This document shows, piece after piece, positions 1 to 5,781 of a stretch of 6,963 nucleotides of DNA. Positions within the stretch are counted from its first letter, which is position 1; every line of letters begins with the position of its first letter. The stretch comes from a bacterium (lineage in GTDB: Bacteria; Patescibacteriota; Minisyncoccia; Phycocordibacterales; PALSA-1337): NCBI GenBank assembly GCA_030648705.1, contig JAUSHF010000043.1:1-6963 (forward strand), written 5' to 3'. The notes under the pieces were generated by a model. It worked only from the letters and a program-made list of their open reading frames with translations. It did no database searches and was not told the DNA's origin. Made by a program: the position numbers and the translations under genes.

Positions 1-1519
1 AGTTTCCGAATTGTTTATATAAAGCAGAGTCTGCTAGTTTTGGTATTTTATAGTCACTAGGGAATCCTTGAATACGTGCGCACTCAAGTGGAGTTAATTT
101 TCTTATACCTTTATTGTCTTTAATAATCGGCACATTATGTCCGCCAGTTCCCATATTTGCAGTAAGTGTTGGACAAACACCACTCTTATTCTCTCGGACA
201 TATTGTCTACGCCATTGATATACCTTTCCCTCCTCTTTTATAGAACCCTTTAGTTTTTCAAACAATGGCTTACCGTTGTAGTAATATTTTTCTGGTACGT
301 TTTTCTCTAATAGATCAGTAATTTTTACCGTTAATTTTACTGGGTTAGGAAATTCAAATTTATCATAGTAATCTTTGTTCCTAAAACCAACCATATAAAC
401 GCGTTCTCTATTTTGTGGGATATTTCCATATTCCATACTATTCAAAACTTTTGTCTTTAGGTGATAGCCGAGATTTTCTAGTGTCTCTTGAATAATTCTA
501 AAAGTTTTACCCCCGTCATGACTTTTTAGATTTTTTACATTTTCAAGCAGAAAGCCCTCGGGCTTTCGTGCGTCAAGAATTCTTGCGATATCAAAAAATA
601 AATTTCCTCTACCTTTCTCATCATCAAATCCTTGTCTATATCCTGCAATAGAAAAAGCCTGACAAGGAAAACCACCTAGAATAAAATCAAATTTTGGCAA
701 ATCGTCAATTCCGATTTTTCTAATATCTTCAACTACCAATTTTGAATCTCTAAAATTTAAGTCGTAGGTATCTTTACATTGAGGTTCAAAATCATTTGCG
801 AAAACTGTTTTAAATCCAGCATTCTCAAATCCTAGACGAATTCCACCGACACCAGCAAAAAGGTCAATCGTCTTAAATCCGTGCTTTGTCTTTTTTGAAA
901 CGATCTTTTCTGGCTTGTTGGCAATATTACTTATGACTTGGACAACGACGCCTCGCACTTCAACCTCTTTACGATAAAAAGGAAGAAAATTTTGATTTCT
1001 TGGCTCAAGTCGGTATCGTGACTTCTCTCGATATAATTTTTTGAGTGTTGCTTCGCTGTCATCAATAATAGCCACAACAGTTTGCCCGTTCTCTGCAACA
1101 GACTGCTTTTTTATTACGACAATATCTCCGTCAAAAATACCTTCGTCAATCATGCTTTCTCCTACAACACGCAAAGCGTAGTATCCTTCTGAGGTTTTAA
1201 TACTAGGATTAACTATGGAAATGGTATCTCCAACATCTTCAATTGCCTCAATTGGATATCCGGCGGCAATTCTTCCGACAATAGGAATTTCTAGAATAGA
1301 TTTTATTTCTTTTTTTAAATATAGACTTCGGGCGGAGTTTTCTGACTTTGAAAGATACCCCTTTGCTTTAAGAGAGTTGATGTGTTCGTGGATAGTAGAG
1401 ACTGCTTTGAGTTTTAGTTTTTTTCGTATTTCTTCAATGGTTGGGGATATCCCATTTTCGGAAATATAGGTATTTATAAAATCAAAGACTTGTTTTTGTT
1501 TTTTTGTGAGGTTTGACAT
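1..1519 (-). CDS. LexA repressor fused to DNA cytosine-5 methyltransferase (C-terminus cut by window edge)
   Basis: One open frame of 506 visible codons, checked codon by codon across the junction. Residues 1-70 are a LexA winged HTH (SPTIEEI at about 25-31, HEHINSLKAKGYL near 44-56). Residues 80-200 are the LexA S24 protease: cleavage site Ala86-Gly87 in GRIAAGYP, catalytic Ser122 in GESM and Lys160 in TLKKL, spaced almost as in E. coli LexA (84/85, 119, 156). A 15-residue lysine-rich linker (about 200-214) leads to a C5-methyltransferase: motif I DLFAGVGG (219-226), motif IV PCQ with catalytic Cys286, motif VI ENV (326-328), motif VIII QNRERV (369-374), a target-recognition region with CPTLTANMGTGGHNVP (from 449), motif IX RIQGFP (482-487) and the start of motif X (YKQFGN). 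Probably only a few tens of residues are missing. It should bind DNA as a repressor, self-cleave on RecA activation and methylate cytosine; recognition site unknown. The ATG at 1519 lacks a clear ribosome binding site. Confidence 0.95.
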   Translation of the reverse strand, partial: MSNLTKKQKQVFDFINTYISENGISPTIEEIRKKLKLKAVSTIHEHINSLKAKGYLSKSENSARSLYLKKEIKSILEIPIVGRIAAGYPIEAIEDVGDTISIVNPSIKTSEGYYALRVVGESMIDEGIFDGDIVVIKKQSVAENGQTVVAIIDDSEATLKKLYREKSRYRLEPRNQNFLPFYRKEVEVRGVVVQVISNIANKPEKIVSKKTKHGFKTIDLFAGVGGIRLGFENAGFKTVFANDFEPQCKDTYDLNFRDSKLVVEDIRKIGIDDLPKFDFILGGFPCQAFSIAGYRQGFDDEKGRGNLFFDIARILDARKPEGFLLENVKNLKSHDGGKTFRIIQETLENLGYHLKTKVLNSMEYGNIPQNRERVYMVGFRNKDYYDKFEFPNPVKLTVKITDLLEKNVPEKYYYNGKPLFEKLKGSIKEEGKVYQWRRQYVRENKSGVCPTLTANMGTGGHNVPIIKDNKGIRKLTPLECARIQGFPSDYKIPKLADSALYKQFGN

Positions 1520-1520
1520 A

Positions 1521-1549
1521 TTGCATTAAAAATCTATTTACGCTACACT
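1521..1549 (+). promoter_or_regulatory. Possible promoter of the SEC-C/HEPN-like gene
   Basis: TTGCAT (1521-1526), 17 bp, TACACT (1544-1549) on the plus strand. It would start transcription near 1556-1558, just before the 11-bp repeats, so a repressor on them could also block this promoter. The -10 matches the consensus at only some positions and other AT-rich choices exist (TATAAC at 1555-1560). Confidence 0.3.
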
Positions 1550-1552
1550 TTC

Positions 1553-1581
1553 ATTATAACCGAACGGAAACCGAAAGGCAA
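1553..1581 (-). promoter_or_regulatory. Sigma70-type promoter of the lexA-methyltransferase gene
   Basis: Read on the minus strand: TTGCCT (complement of 1576-1581), exactly 17 bp, then a perfect TATAAT (complement of 1553-1558). It would give a leader of roughly 25-30 bases before the ATG at 1519. A TTTAAT five bases before the ATG could be an alternative leaderless -10, but it is less convincing. The spacer carries the tandem repeats described separately, so a bound repressor would cover the promoter. Confidence 0.6.
1559..1580. promoter_or_regulatory. Candidate LexA-type operator: two 11-bp direct repeats
   Basis: ACCGAACGGAA (1559-1569) is followed directly by ACCGAAAGGCA (1570-1580), identical at 9 of 11 positions. 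Read on the minus strand the core is TTTC-N7-GTTC, one base from the GTTC-N7-GTTC direct-repeat LexA box known from Alphaproteobacteria, with one helical turn between half-sites. It fills the -35/-10 spacer of the fusion gene's promoter, where repression would be expected. Binding is inferred; the Gram-positive palindromic box (GAAC-N4-GTTC) is not present. Confidence 0.5.
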
Positions 1582-1588
1582 AGCTAAG

Positions 1589-1597
1589 TTATCCACA
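1589..1597 (+). promoter_or_regulatory. Perfect DnaA-box 9-mer
   Basis: TTATCCACA matches the E. coli consensus DnaA box at all nine positions. It ends directly before the ATG at 1598 and lies 8 bp upstream of the -35 of the divergent fusion gene. Only one copy was noticed in the window, so this is not an origin. It could be a DnaA-dependent control site or chance. Confidence 0.35.
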
Positions 1598-2377
1598 ATG
1601 AAAACAGGAAGAAATGACCCATGCCCTTGCGGCAATAGCAAAAAATATAAAAGATGCTACGGAGCAGAATCTTCTGATTGCACTCTTTATAAAAGTGATA
1701 ATATAAATAAACAAATGTTGGAACATGGTAAAAAAGAAAAAAATGTAACAAAAAGTATTTTGGGATTCACACAGGAGTTAAGTAATCTTTTCTATAAGAC
1801 AGAAAAAGGGGGTTACCCAGTTTCAAGTAGAATGCAGTTAATTGGGTGTTTCTCTATTATTGATGTTCTTGCTAATTATTGGTTTGAATATCTAGGAAGG
1901 AAAGACGGGACACCAAGTTTACGTTTTTATGAGTATATAAATTCATTTTGTTTCAATGACAAAAATTTAGATTTTAAAAACAGTAAAAATCTAAAAGATC
2001 TTAATACGGAGAATTTTTATAAATTTCGTTGTGGCTTGGTTCATTTTTACGGTTTAAGTGTACCTAACCTTGTCATCATGCCCAATATTGATGATAAATT
2101 TACAGAGGCAGATATGCAGGAGTATAAACAAAAATTAGGTAAAGCTAATAGTAATCTTATTTATATTCAATCATTAGAAATAAAAAATATTATCTATAAA
2201 GGTGCTGAACTCATGTTGCTAACAATGATTGAGAATATCCAAAAATCTCAGACTGATGAAATTTTCAAGCAAAAACATATTGAAGGCGTAAATAGAATCT
2301 ATGAAAAAATGCAGAAAGAAGGTGCAATACTAGTACCAATGAAAGAAATGGAGGAAATAAGGGCAAAAATCCAATAA
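1598..2377 (+). CDS. SEC-C motif protein with HEPN-like R-x4-H signature
   Basis: 259 residues. The N-terminus (NDPCPCGNSKKYKRCYG, residues 6-22) is a SEC-C metal-binding motif, the small zinc module found at the SecA C-terminus and on many unrelated proteins. Cys9, Cys11 and Cys20 are present, but the fourth ligand, normally Cys or His after Cys20, is Tyr21. The remainder (about 45-215) looks mostly helical. FRCGLVH has Arg144 and His149, an R-x4-H arrangement like the R-x4-6-H catalytic motif of HEPN ribonucleases in toxin and abortive-infection systems. The family is not recognised with certainty. It diverges from the LexA-methyltransferase gene and shares its 78-bp control region, suggesting joint control. 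No Shine-Dalgarno is visible before the ATG. Alternative: a housekeeping SEC-C protein of unknown function whose R-x4-H is structural. Confidence 0.8.
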   Translation: MKTGRNDPCPCGNSKKYKRCYGAESSDCTLYKSDNINKQMLEHGKKEKNVTKSILGFTQELSNLFYKTEKGGYPVSSRMQLIGCFSIIDVLANYWFEYLGRKDGTPSLRFYEYINSFCFNDKNLDFKNSKNLKDLNTENFYKFRCGLVHFYGLSVPNLVIMPNIDDKFTEADMQEYKQKLGKANSNLIYIQSLEIKNIIYKGAELMLLTMIENIQKSQTDEIFKQKHIEGVNRIYEKMQKEGAILVPMKEMEEIRAKIQ

Positions 2378-2383
2378 AATATC

Positions 2384-2404
2384 GGTAGCCAAAAAATAGC
2401 CACC
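2384..2404 (-). terminator. Weak hairpin, possible minus-strand terminator
   Basis: On the minus strand GGTGGC (complement of 2399-2404) can pair with GCTACC (complement of 2384-2389) through one G-U wobble, with a U-rich loop, followed by GATATTTTATT. It lies three bases after the stop at 2407-2409 of the start-less minus frame, where the comF transcript could end. On the plus strand the same bases contain an A-C mismatch, so they suit the minus strand better. Confidence 0.3.
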
Positions 2405-2406
2405 CT

Positions 2407-2688
2407 CTAAATTTCTACAGAATAATCTATTACGTTTTTCCCTTTGTCTGACTTTGGTTTAGGCAACTCAAACCATTCTGGATGAACCTTAAACATAGCC
2501 CTTAATTCGCTTATACTTTTATAAATAACCGCGAAACTTAGCCTTGTTCTTGGTTCAAAGTTGCGGACATCGCCACCGCAAAATTTTTTTAATAGGCTAA
2601 TGTAAGGCCAAAGATTTTGTCTTTGGGAATTCCGGCGCTCGCGATAGCGAGCGCCGTTTCTCTTAGTGTCGAGCCTGTCGTGGTCACA
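2407..2688 (-). pseudogene. Start-less reading frame downstream of comF, possible gene remnant
   Basis: The frame is open for 93 codons between stops. Only the part beyond the comF stop (2407-2588, about 60 codons) would be independent of comF; the rest overlaps it in another frame. The translation looks protein-like (for example FEPRTRLSFAVIYKSISE and HPEWFELPKPKSDKGK), but the only ATG is at 2494-2496 and would leave 29 residues. It may be the C-terminal fragment of a decayed gene, a real gene with an unusual start, or chance. No family recognised. It fills most of the 211-base gap between the converging genes. Confidence 0.3.
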
Positions 2689-3296
2689 TCATCTACTATA
2701 AAAAAGTAATTCTCTTTCAGACCAACACGTTCCTCCACCTCCTCCAAAATTTTGTCCATTTGAATAACATTTATACTGAAAGCACCCTTCAGATTCGTTC
2801 TTCGTCTCTCTAAATTTTGTTCTGCTTGTGGTGCTGTGTCTACATTCTTTTCTAATAGCAAAGAATTCACTCTCATGAACACAGCACTATTTAGATTTAA
2901 ATATTCTAAATATCGGCATATCCTCTCTGTTTGATTAAAACCTCTATAAGCTAATCGTCTTTTAGTAATCGGTACAGGTAGTAAATACACACAGAAATTA
3001 TCACATTCAGAACCCACAATCTTCTTCCATAAATTATCACGAGCAAAATAATTATTTATAACTAATAACATCAGCTCTAACGCATCAGTTCTCGCACCGT
3101 ATTTAATATTTATAATTAAAGATTTGATAATCTTTTTACGATAGGGGAGTACCGAGTAAGTTATCGGAAAAGTATTAAAAACCTTTATTTTAATATTAGA
3201 CTCTAAGTATATTTTTAATATCCCCAGATCAAAAGTCTCTATTTTTCTAGGAAATAATAGATTTAGTATTAAATCTCTGATGAAAATAATATTCAT
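2589..3296 (-). CDS. comF: ComF family protein (phosphoribosyltransferase-like, competence/DNA uptake)
   Basis: About 235 residues from the preferred ATG at 3296 (the frame extends to an ATG at 3392, 32 residues further). The 3296 start is preferred because the protein then opens with MNIIFIRDLILNLLFPRK, the usual ComF beginning, and a TATAAT lies just upstream. Family signatures: RRLAYRGFNQTERI, TAPQAEQNLERRRTNLKGAF, and the phosphoribosyl-pyrophosphate loop IVDDVTTTGST near the C-terminus, ending GLTLAY. In naturally transformable bacteria ComF acts in the cytoplasm handling incoming single-stranded DNA with ComFA and DprA. The Cys4 zinc finger common at ComF N-termini is missing. It diverges from the pilus operon, whose products could supply the DNA-uptake pilus. 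The 3' end carries the GC-rich palindrome. Confidence 0.88.
   Translation of the reverse strand: MNIIFIRDLILNLLFPRKIETFDLGILKIYLESNIKIKVFNTFPITYSVLPYRKKIIKSLIINIKYGARTDALELMLLVINNYFARDNLWKKIVGSECDNFCVYLLPVPITKRRLAYRGFNQTERICRYLEYLNLNSAVFMRVNSLLLEKNVDTAPQAEQNLERRRTNLKGAFSINVIQMDKILEEVEERVGLKENYFFIVDDVTTTGSTLRETALAIASAGIPKDKIFGLTLAY
2633..2656. repeat. GC-rich perfect inverted repeat (10-bp stem, GATA loop)
   Basis: CGGCGCTCGC (2633-2642), loop GATA (2643-2646), GCGAGCGCCG (2647-2656). It lies inside the last codons of comF (residues ETALAIASAG) and is strikingly GC-rich beside its surroundings. On the plus strand it is followed by TTTCTCTT, so it could end transcripts reading through from the SEC-C gene. 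It could also be a dispersed palindromic repeat. Confidence 0.6.
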
Positions 3297-3305
3297 ATAC
3301 TTCTT

Positions 3306-3311
3306 ATTATA
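3306..3311 (-). promoter_or_regulatory. -10 element (TATAAT) of comF
   Basis: Perfect TATAAT on the minus strand, nine bases before the ATG at 3296. Transcription would start within two or three bases of the start codon, giving an almost leaderless mRNA. No good -35 is seen (TCAGTT at the right distance). It supports the internal start over the longer frame. Confidence 0.4.
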
Positions 3312-3374
3312 AAATCTCAGTCGTGAAGAACTGATAAAGAAATAATAAAGAAATCGTGAATTCCTCATGAATTC

Positions 3375-3406
3375 TTCATTTTCATTTTTCATTACACATT
3401 TTCATT
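3375..3406. repeat. Four TTCATT copies upstream of pilM
   Basis: TTCATT occurs at 3375-3380, 3381-3386, 3388-3393 and 3401-3406 in the comF-pilM intergenic region, just upstream of the pilM promoter. It may be a regulator site array or simple AT-rich low complexity; the irregular spacing argues against a strict operator. Confidence 0.25.
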
Positions 3407-3425
3407 ATCTCTTTATTTTTGCTTA

Positions 3426-3434
3426 TGCTATAAT
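3426..3434 (+). promoter_or_regulatory. Extended -10 promoter of the pilM operon
   Basis: TGCTATAAT is a perfect extended -10 (TGn plus TATAAT). Only seven bases separate it from the pilM ATG at 3442, so transcription would begin at or next to the start codon: a leaderless mRNA. No convincing -35 is present, which an extended -10 can tolerate. No Shine-Dalgarno precedes the ATG. Confidence 0.6.
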
Positions 3435-3441
3435 TTAACCC

Positions 3442-4557
3442 ATGAATCTCAAGGCTATTATATCCAGTATTTTTATTAAAAAAGAAGCTAGTGTTATTGG
3501 GGTGGATATTGGTATGTCTGCTATTAAGATAGTTCAGATCAGAAAGAAAAAAGGTAGAGCAGTATTAGAAACTTACGGGGAGCTTTCCCTAGGTCCTTAT
3601 TCTGGTTTAGAAATCGGTAGATCTGCCATACTTACTCCAGATAAAGTGATCACAGCTCTTAAAGATATTATGCGAGAAGCTAATGTTACTAGTAAATCAG
3701 CCGGTGTTTCTGTCCCTCTACAGTACAGCTTCATAACTCTAATTAAACTTCCTGTAGTCGATGAAAAAAAGTTACCAGAAATAATTCCTCTAGAAGCTCG
3801 TAAATACATTCCTATACCCATCAGCGAAGTCTTATTAGACTGGTGGGTAATTCCTAATTCTGAAAATATACCAAATTCAGTAGGTTCAAATGATCAGAAT
3901 CTTAGACCCGAAGGCGCAGATGCTCTAATAGTAGCTATCCATAATGACGCACTGCAAAAACTATCATCTGAGGTGGTGGGTGCTGGTTTGAATACATCTT
4001 TCTTCGAAATTGAACTTTTCAGTACTCTACGCTCCACTTTATTACCGGGAGTACAGACACAGGTAATATTAGATATGGGTTCTTCGGCGACTAAACTTTA
4101 TATCGTCGACAGGGGGGTATTAAAAGTATCACATACTATTAGTAGAGGGTCACAGGACATTACTCTCGCTATTTCCAAGTCTCTAAATATTGGAGTGGCA
4201 GAAGCAGAAAATATTAAACGTAAATATGGTCTTATTAAAAATGAAGAATACAAAGAATTACAAGAAATCATTGTTCTTAATCTAGATTATATATTCTATG
4301 AGGCAAATAGAGTGATTTTGAATTATGAAAAAAAGTTTAATACACCGATCGGTAAGATTATTTTATCCGGAGGAGGAGCTTTGCTCAAAGGTCTACTAGA
4401 AATATCAAATAAGAATTTTCAAACAGAATCAGTACTCGCAGATCCATTCCAAAAGTTAGAAACACCCGCATTTCTGAGAGATGTTCTTAAAGAAGCAGGT
4501 CCAGAATTCACTGTAGCTATCGGTCTCGCTCTTCGCCGTTTAGCTGAGAATGAGTAA
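3442..4557 (+). CDS. pilM: Type IV pilus assembly protein PilM (actin-like ATPase)
   Basis: 371 residues, normal PilM length. Cytoplasmic actin/FtsA-fold protein that, in characterised pili, binds the cytoplasmic tail of PilN and links the inner-membrane PilN/PilO pair to the assembly motor. Visible motifs: phosphate-1 loop VIGVDIGMSAIKIVQI (18-33), the PilM stretch SVPLQYSFITLIKLP and LEARKYIPIPISEVLLDWW (about 90-135), phosphate-2 loop ILDMGSSATKLY (209-220) and adenosine loop IILSGGGALLKG (306-317). First gene of the cluster, followed after 51 bases by pilN. The ATG at 3442 is fixed by the adjacent extended -10. Confidence 0.95.
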   Translation: MNLKAIISSIFIKKEASVIGVDIGMSAIKIVQIRKKKGRAVLETYGELSLGPYSGLEIGRSAILTPDKVITALKDIMREANVTSKSAGVSVPLQYSFITLIKLPVVDEKKLPEIIPLEARKYIPIPISEVLLDWWVIPNSENIPNSVGSNDQNLRPEGADALIVAIHNDALQKLSSEVVGAGLNTSFFEIELFSTLRSTLLPGVQTQVILDMGSSATKLYIVDRGVLKVSHTISRGSQDITLAISKSLNIGVAEAENIKRKYGLIKNEEYKELQEIIVLNLDYIFYEANRVILNYEKKFNTPIGKIILSGGGALLKGLLEISNKNFQTESVLADPFQKLETPAFLRDVLKEAGPEFTVAIGLALRRLAENE

Positions 4558-4594
4558 TGCACACTTTTTATTAGGTTTTTTAAAATAATAATAA

Positions 4595-4600
4595 TATAAT
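4595..4600 (+). promoter_or_regulatory. -10-like TATAAT before pilN
   Basis: Perfect TATAAT ending eight bases before the pilN ATG, in a 51-base AT-rich gap with no Shine-Dalgarno. The spacing matches that before pilM, suggesting an internal leaderless promoter. TATAAT is easily found by chance in such AT-rich sequence and no -35 is evident. Confidence 0.35.
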
Positions 4601-4608
4601 TATCTCAA

Positions 4609-5205
4609 ATGCCTTTTACTACAATACCACAAACATCTTTCATTCCTAAGAAGACGCTATCCTCTGTTAAACCCAGAGACACTAGCTCAGGAATTAATTT
4701 TTTCCTCATAGTTGCTCTCTTGCTATTCCTCGCATCTATCATCATAGCGGGATTAGTATTCGGATGGAGACTATCTTTAGAGAAGGGAATTAAGTCTAGT
4801 GAAGACTTCATTATAAACAATGAAAAATCTTTCGACACTGATTTATTAGACACCGTCACAAAGACGAATCAAAGACTTATTACAGGAAATGAAATACTAA
4901 GTAAACACATTTCAGTTTCAAAGATATTTGAAATTCTACAAGGCTTAACACTTCAGACAGTCAGATTTAAAAACTTCGCATACACCCTAGATGATAAGGG
5001 CGACATTAAGATTACAATGACGGGAGAAGGAGAGACATTTAACTCTATAGCACTACAGTCCGATGAATTAAATAAGACAGATAAATTAAAGAACCCAGTG
5101 ATGTCTAATTTCTCTTTGAGCGATACAGGTAGCGTATCTTTCAGCTTAACGGCTACTGTTCCTATTGACCTAGTTTTATTTAAAGAAAAAGTACAAGGAG
5201 AATAA
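4609..5205 (+). CDS. pilN: PilN-like type IV pilus inner-membrane protein
   Basis: 198 residues: a cytoplasmic N-terminal tail (1-29), one transmembrane segment (about 30-52, INFFLIVALLLFLASIIIAG), a helical stretch (55-100), then an extracytoplasmic alpha/beta domain (about 105-195), the PilN layout. In characterised systems PilN dimerises with PilO and docks PilM through an INLLP motif in the tail. That motif is not seen here; TSFIPKKTL (10-18) may take its place, which is inference. Placement between pilM and pilO supports the call more than sequence similarity does. The ATG at 4609 has no ribosome binding site but a TATAAT eight bases upstream. Confidence 0.82.
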   Translation: MPFTTIPQTSFIPKKTLSSVKPRDTSSGINFFLIVALLLFLASIIIAGLVFGWRLSLEKGIKSSEDFIINNEKSFDTDLLDTVTKTNQRLITGNEILSKHISVSKIFEILQGLTLQTVRFKNFAYTLDDKGDIKITMTGEGETFNSIALQSDELNKTDKLKNPVMSNFSLSDTGSVSFSLTATVPIDLVLFKEKVQGE

Positions 5206-5208
5206 AGA

Positions 5209-5223
5209 ATAATTATCTTAAAT
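5209..5223 (+). promoter_or_regulatory. Shared upstream element of pilN and pilO
   Basis: ATAATTATCTTAAAT before pilO matches ATAATTATCTCAAAT before pilN (4596-4610) at 14 of 15 positions. Its TATCTT (5214-5219) lies eight bases before the pilO ATG, where a leaderless -10 would be, although it matches TATAAT at only four of six bases. Confidence 0.3.
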
Positions 5224-5227
5224 ATAT

Positions 5228-5776
5228 ATGAATCCAAATTTAACAGCTGTAACACTAATCATTCTCGCCCTATCTTTATTTTTTACATTTACAGATAGTG
5301 AATATGCAAAAGTAAAAGATTTAAGGGAAAAATCTGCCGATTATGAAGTAGCTAAACAGAAATCAAAAGACCTATTGGCTAAGAGAGATGAATTAAAGGA
5401 TAAGTATAGTAGTATAGATCCATTTAATATTATGAAGTTAGAAAAATTACTTCCTAATACCATAGATTCAGTTAAATTGGTTATAGAAATAAATGGTATT
5501 GCAGAGAAATACGGCATTAAATTAAAGAATGTTCAGATAAACACCGCTTCTATAGATAAGAATACATCACCTAAAGAAGTTAACTCTGATAAGAAATATA
5601 ATTCAGCATTAGTAACATTTGCAGTAAGTACTACATACGATAATTTTATACAGTTCCTAAGAGGATTAGAGCATAATTTACGTATTACAGATGTTGTGAG
5701 TACCACTTTCTCAGCTCCAGATGACGGTGGATTATATTCAATAGCAATTACTATTAGATCTTATTGGATGAAATAA
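5228..5776 (+). CDS. pilO: PilO-like type IV pilus inner-membrane protein
   Basis: 182 residues: short N-terminus, one transmembrane helix (about 5-21), a charged coiled-coil region (about 25-62, rich in Lys, Glu and Asp), the linker LEKLLPNTIDSVKL (71-84), and a ferredoxin-like C-terminal domain (about 85-180; YDNFIQFLRGLEHNLRI is typical of PilO). PilO pairs with PilN in the cell envelope and helps align the pilus machine. It begins 22 bases after pilN. The AAGGAG at the end of pilN (about 5195-5200) is too far from this ATG (about 27 bases) to serve it. Confidence 0.85.
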   Translation: MNPNLTAVTLIILALSLFFTFTDSEYAKVKDLREKSADYEVAKQKSKDLLAKRDELKDKYSSIDPFNIMKLEKLLPNTIDSVKLVIEINGIAEKYGIKLKNVQINTASIDKNTSPKEVNSDKKYNSALVTFAVSTTYDNFIQFLRGLEHNLRITDVVSTTFSAPDDGGLYSIAITIRSYWMK

Positions 5777-5781
5777 AAAAT

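Noticed and set aside
1215..1469. 84-codon plus-strand frame
   Set aside because: Antisense shadow of the LexA part of the fusion gene; no protein-like features of its own.
1..1519. LexA and methyltransferase as two adjacent genes with a missed stop
   Set aside because: Triplets were read through 840-1060 with no stop or frame change; both domains are in one frame.
2581..2595. A7 run near the comF stop as a programmed frameshift into the downstream frame
   Set aside because: The A run comes after the stop codon, and the bases before the stop do not form a slippery heptamer.
3297..3392. 32-residue N-terminal extension of ComF from the ATG at 3392
   Set aside because: Low-complexity, unlike ComF N-termini; the ATG at 3296 has a TATAAT nearby and gives the usual LLFP-type beginning.
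3597..3821. 74-codon minus-strand frame inside pilM
   Set aside because: Lies wholly within the strongly supported pilM coding sequence on the other strand.
4605..4859. 84-codon minus-strand frame inside pilN
   Set aside because: Antisense shadow of pilN.
4953..5255. 100-codon minus-strand frame across the pilN/pilO junction
   Set aside because: Covers the ends of two co-oriented pilus genes on the other strand; no recognisable motif.
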